This document shows, piece after piece, positions 59,406 to 64,000 of a stretch of 64,000 bases of DNA (position 1 is its first letter; each line of letters opens with the position of its first letter). Under the pieces are notes generated by a model. The model saw only the letters and a program-made list of their open reading frames with translations. It was not told where the DNA came from and searched no databases. The DNA lies in contig ML986773.1 in assembly GCA_010094045.1 (NCBI GenBank), forward strand, positions 2,581 through 66,580. Direction: 5' to 3'. Source of the DNA: Lojkania enalia (taxonomy: Eukaryota > Ascomycota > Dothideomycetes > Pleosporales). The translations under genes were made by a program, and so were the position numbers.

Positions 59406-62400
59406 CTATTTTACTTCCTCATCGCCCTCTTTCTTTGAGACCCATTCTACCTCCAGTGCATTCACTCTCTCAACACCCTTTTTATTCCCCTTACTCTCTT
59501 CCCAATGTCTCCACTGACTAAATTTGGTAGCTGCCCTCTTTTTCTTCATCTTCTGCTTCGTGATTCTCTCAAACAAATTTCGCACGTTCTCCTCTCCACC
59601 ATGCGCAATCTCGAGGCTCAGATACGTATCCCAGAGATCGTATTTCTTCGGCCAAGCACTGACTAAGCCCTCGAAAATGGTTCTTCCCCGCTCAGGGTCC
59701 CCGTTTGGAGATTTGAATTCGAGAGCGGCGAATTTATGGGTTAGGTAGCGGTGTTCAGACTCTGGGACTGATTGCATGGCGCGTTGTAAGAGAGCGCGGG
59801 CTCGGGATGGTGAGGGAGGTTGAAGTCTTGACATTAGGAAGGAAGCGTACGAGAGCCAGAGGGACGTCGTCGGCGTGAACGATTTGTTCTTCATCATGGC
59901 TTGATAGAGGGCATCGGCTTTCTACGGGACTGTTAGTGCCAATCTTCGTCGATTACATAAGAAGAAACGTACATCAAGTTTACCAGACGTGATATAAATC
60001 TTGATCATGCGCTCATGTACCTCTCGAGAGTCATTATACTGGCATGCCTCTTTAAACGTCTCTTCTATGGCATCATCATTTCCAAACCCATTCTCGAGGT
60101 GCAGCAATGCCGTCCAAACATCTAAGCGCTCATTTTCCTCGCGGGGGTTTATCGTCGCAAGCGCTCGCCTTGCAATTTGTCTTGCCTTGTCAATTTCATT
60201 CAAATCTCGCTGAAAGACCATGTATTGAACCCAAAGGACGGCACTGTTTGGCTGACCAAGGAGTAGGCGTTCGTAGTCCGCAACGGATTGTGGGCCGTAT
60301 GTATCAAGATCACCAGTCCGGTCTTCTTTGATTGTAGCCTTTTTGTGCTTCTTCTTTTTCTTGGTATCCTCCTCTGAAGATGACCCTGCTATGGCGTTAT
60401 GGTCGTTGAAGTCAAGCGTTGCACCTGTCCAATCGAAACCTGAAATATTAAGACCAGGACGCGGAGAACTCATTGTTAATTCCTCATCCCTATTTTCATC
60501 GAGCTCAGCCATGGGAACAAGCTCTTCGTCGCTCTCAGCGCTATAGACACTCCTCATTTCGACATCGCCATCGGTTATATCCTCGTCAGAGGCAATTTTA
60601 TCGTCAACTATATCTTCGGTGCCATTCTCGTCGTCCGTGTCATCATTGCCTTCATCTTCGAAGTAGGAGTATTTCAAGCCAAAGCTAATCCTTCTCTGGT
60701 TTGGATTCACTTTCAGCACTTTAGCTTTGACGGCGTCACCCTCCTTATATAGTGCCTTCACATCTTCAACGCGGTTGTCGGCCATTTGGCTCTTATGACA
60801 TAATCCGCTGACGTTTTCCGAATTGTCCACGACAAGGAAGACACCGTAGTCCTCAACATGTCTAACTTTAGCGGTAACGATCTGTCCAACCTCAATGTCA
60901 CCAAATTCAATAGTTGGTACATATTTCCTTTCCATAATCGACTTCTTCAGACTCATCTGGGGATTCTTATAGTTCTCTTTCAATGAAATGATCTTCCCGG
61001 TTACCAATTGGTCAACCTGGAAGGCTGACTTCCAATCCTTATTAAAAGTATCTGAGAGATGAGAAATGCGAACGAATGCATCGACGTGAGGTCCTAAACG
61101 AATGAACAAACCGTTATCGGCGACACGCCTGATAAATCCTCTGACCACTTGATCTACTTTGAGCTGGAATCTGTCTTTGATCTCAGGATCCTTGACGGAC
61201 AATGATGAATTCAAGACCCGGGAAGGTCTTGCGGATAATCCAATCCTCTTGTTCGGCAGGTCTACCTCAATGACACAGACTCGGACGATTTCACCGGTCC
61301 TAAAATCAGAGGGGTTTGCCTTGTCGTAATTATCCGCAAGATGCTCGAGCGGGATCGGACCCGCAATGTTTTCGTTGATCTGGACGATGACCGAGGAGCA
61401 ATTGACCTTCGTCACACGAGCGGGTAGGATAAGACCAACGCTCAGATCCTTCAGGGTAAGCGATCCTGCGGAGGAAGAGGATGAAGCAGTCAAATCCAGC
61501 CGACCGGCAGTTGCGTCAACCGACTTGACCCGCACCTTGAGCGCAGAGCCGATAGGAAAATTCTCCTCGACGTTCGAAAGTAGGGATAGGTCATCAGAGA
61601 GATCTAGAAGTTCGATGCGGCCTCGGACGTTGGCCGATAAATTGACCCAGACATATCGATTGGCAATATTATTGACGAAAGCAACATAAGAGGATCCTGG
61701 AGTAATCTTATCAAGTGACAGAACATCAAATTGTGTTCTCAATTTCCCCATCTTTGCCGTAAGCTCATACATTGGAATTGTGCCTTGTCGATTTGTGATC
61801 GGGAGGAAACGATGATTTCTGGCATCGTGCCTGCCTAGAACCCTGACTTGGATAATATCGTTCATCTTGAATTGATTTACGGGATGTTTCTTGTCTTCGA
61901 TATCTTCCCACTTGTCGAACAATTCCGCGACAGATATCCGGCCTTGCACATTGTCTGCAAGATGAACATTCAATTGGGTGCTTTTCCTGGATCGTATTCG
62001 GGCTGTGGTAGAAGATCCGAAGGTGAGATCTAAGGTCGTCTTAATCTTCTTGTCTATCGCGTTGAGAGTGGCTTCGCCTGACTCGCGGGGCTTCGCTGCC
62101 GAAGAGTCCGTCTCTGATTTCATGGAGAGCCAGAATCGGGACTGGCCTACATCAACATGCGTAACTCGAGCAGTAATACTTTGATCCTGTCGAACACCGA
62201 AGTTAGGCGCTTCCCGCATATCATCCGGAAGTTGGGACTGGAAGAGTAGCCCGACAACCCCTCCACCAAATTCGATGAATAGCTTGTCCGGTAGGACTCC
62301 GCGGACAAAGCCATGTACTATATTGCCGGCGCGAATATCTTCAAAATGTGAGATGAATGTTTCTGCTTGAGCGGCTTTGCGAAGACTTGGTTTGTTTGAT

Positions 62401-64000
62401 AGTGTCACTGTTCGCGACTTGTGATGCTTGTCTAGAACAATGATATCTTCAAGAGGACCACCAACACGGATACGTGCCATTGTTGATTTATCCTTCTTTT
62501 CAGATCCATCCGTAAGGTGACCAATCCTCAAGGCCCCCTTTACTCCGTGTCCAAGATCTATGGTGACAGTCTCGTCAGATTTTTCGACGACTGTGCCCTG
62601 GACTATGTCACCAGGGTTAAGTGATTGGAACATAGCCTCCTTTTCCGGTCCAATTGACTCTGGATCCTTGCATGAAACTACCATTCGGCGGGCCTCGCGG
62701 TCAATGGAGATCACACGAACATTAACGACCTGCCCTTTCTGGAAATGGCGTGTAGCATCCTCAATAAATGTTTCGCTCATCTCGGCCACTGGAAGCCATG
62801 CTTTAAGATCTCCATAGAAGTGTACCAACGCCCCTTCTGGTTTGATGTCTACGAGCGTTCCTGGCCCGGTTGCACCCTCGACAATCTGTGAGCAGTCCGT
62901 CCATGGCTCAGTATCTGAGTTGACAAGTGACTTCTTTAGCGTCAGTCGAATACGACCCTTTTCCGCATTCGTCGATAGGACCCTTGCCGTGACAGATGTC
63001 CCTTCTCTGAATTTCCGTTCTGGATGTTGTAGGCGTACATCAGCGAGATGTATGTCGGGAACAAGACCTGTGATTCCTTCTGAAAGGTGCACAAGGACAC
63101 CAGTGGACCCGTTCTTGTCAGTGACAAACTTATGTACTTTGCCTTTGACAACCTGTCCAATAGGGACTTCTTCGATTCGGAGAAATTGTTGGTCGAGGAC
63201 CCTTTGTTCCAACGAAACTTGGAAGGACCCATCCATAGCATTATAACCAATTACACGTGCACGATGTTTTGAACCAATATTGAAAGGGCCACTAGATCCT
63301 GAAAGCTTGTCGACCTTGCCGTCCAGTCTTGAGATATGCGCGAAGCCAACCACCCCACGAACTCCAAGATCTAGGTAGAGGCCTGCAATGGGCTCAACTC
63401 GCATCACCTTTGCTTCCTCAACAATAGTAGCAATTGGGAGAATGTCCAAAGGGCTCCTTTTCTCTTTCGCTTTTCCAGCTATTCGCGTTGATAATGACAA
63501 GACATGGTCCAACAATGAGACGCCCAATTTCTTAGGGTCGGAAGTCGGGAAAGTGTTAATGACCCTCGCTTTGATCTTCGACCCGGCCTCATACTTTTCG
63601 CTCAAATCTTCGGTCCTCTCTGCAGCACCAGAGTGAACAATATCGGCCGTTGCATCGAGCAACCCCATAATCTTTCCAGTAACAGTAGTTGCTGTAGATT
63701 CGACTACTAGCAGATCGACAGCGGTTCCAGGAAGGAAAATATCTACAGTGGCGGCTTCCGTTACGTAGTTTGGCTTCTTTAGGTTTCCCGATTTCTGTTG
63801 ATCCGCCGAAAGCTTGATAATTCTACGATCAGAGTTGAACCCTGTAACCAAGCACAAGAAGACCGCACCTTCTTGCACTGCCGAGTGGACGGCCTTCTGA
63901 CCAAGCTCGCCTTTCCCAATAAAGCCTCTTGATTGGGGTTCGTCTAGTCCCATGTCCATCACAAGCCCATGATCCTCGGCACTGACAACTGATGCCTGAA
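59406..64000 (-). CDS. rrp5: rRNA biogenesis protein RRP5 (5' part beyond window edge)
   Basis: Coding runs from the right window edge (frame open at 63998) to 59973, then after a 51-base intron (59922-59972) from 59921 to 59406. About 1,514 residues are visible of the roughly 1,800 usual in fungi; the start lies outside. The visible N-terminal two thirds consist of tandem S1 RNA-binding domains (repeated V-x-G-x-V, G-x-F-V-x-L and H-x-S-x-L patterns). An acidic linker (Asp/Glu-rich, about 60,480-60,650) leads to a C-terminal array of HAT/TPR helical repeats. Rrp5 is the large scaffold in the nucleolus needed for both 18S and 5.8S rRNA maturation: S1 domains contact pre-rRNA and snoRNPs, and the HAT repeats are required for 40S assembly. 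Confidence 0.95.

Overview
The window looks like a piece of a filamentous ascomycete (Pezizomycotina) genome. Reasons: short GT-AG introns of about 46-62 bases with CTAAC/CTGAC-type branch sequences, a Rab7/Ypt7 GTPase, a STE50 adaptor, an SSU1 sulfite pump and a fungal eIF4B, plus an AT-saturated block of repeat-induced-point-mutation (RIP)-type debris. The lineage-specific 26-35 kb genes feel like Leotiomycetes (Helotiales), but that is inference only.

Layout. 1-8,560: AT-rich, stop-ridden remains of at least two Gypsy/chromovirus retrotransposons, both reading on the + strand (integrase and chromodomain at 0.9-1.9 kb; protease, RT, RNase H, integrase and chromodomain at 3.9-7.3 kb). 9.4-13.8 kb: a small hypothetical ORF, a DHA2-type MFS transporter and a secreted S10 carboxypeptidase. 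15.5-21.8 kb: conserved core genes (Ypt7/Rab7, an SLC35F-like transporter, tRNA pseudouridine synthase Pus4, a J-domain/RRM splicing cofactor). 21.8-26.4 kb: a low-coding AT-rich stretch with small doubtful ORFs. 26.4-34.7 kb: an accessory trio: a PD-(D/E)XK nuclease-like protein, a helix-rich coiled-coil protein of unknown function, and a divergent Hsp70-type ATPase carrying an apparent one-base frameshift. 35.0-40.6 kb: a fungal hypothetical, eIF4B (with a 4-base first coding exon and a possible 6-base micro-exon) and a predicted mitochondrial membrane protein. 40.6-44.9 kb: a 4.3 kb gene desert. 44.9-53.5 kb: STE50-type MAPK adaptor, a small fungal protein, CDC48, and an AIG2-like protein. 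54.0-58.9 kb: SSU1-type transporter, a C2H2-like zinc-finger gene and its decayed tandem copy. 59.4-64.0 kb: RRP5, running off the right edge.

Most conserved genes act in separate housekeeping processes (vacuolar fusion, tRNA modification, splicing, translation initiation, protein segregation, ribosome assembly, HOG/pheromone MAPK signalling) and show no operon-like logic. Exon structures were built by hand from splice consensus, frame continuity and family knowledge, with no transcript data. The most interesting signals are damage and novelty: an MFS gene whose only defect seems to be a GG in place of the AG acceptor, the frameshifted Hsp70-like gene, the zinc-finger gene/pseudogene pair, and the uncharacterised nuclease-like / coiled-coil / Hsp70-like cluster.
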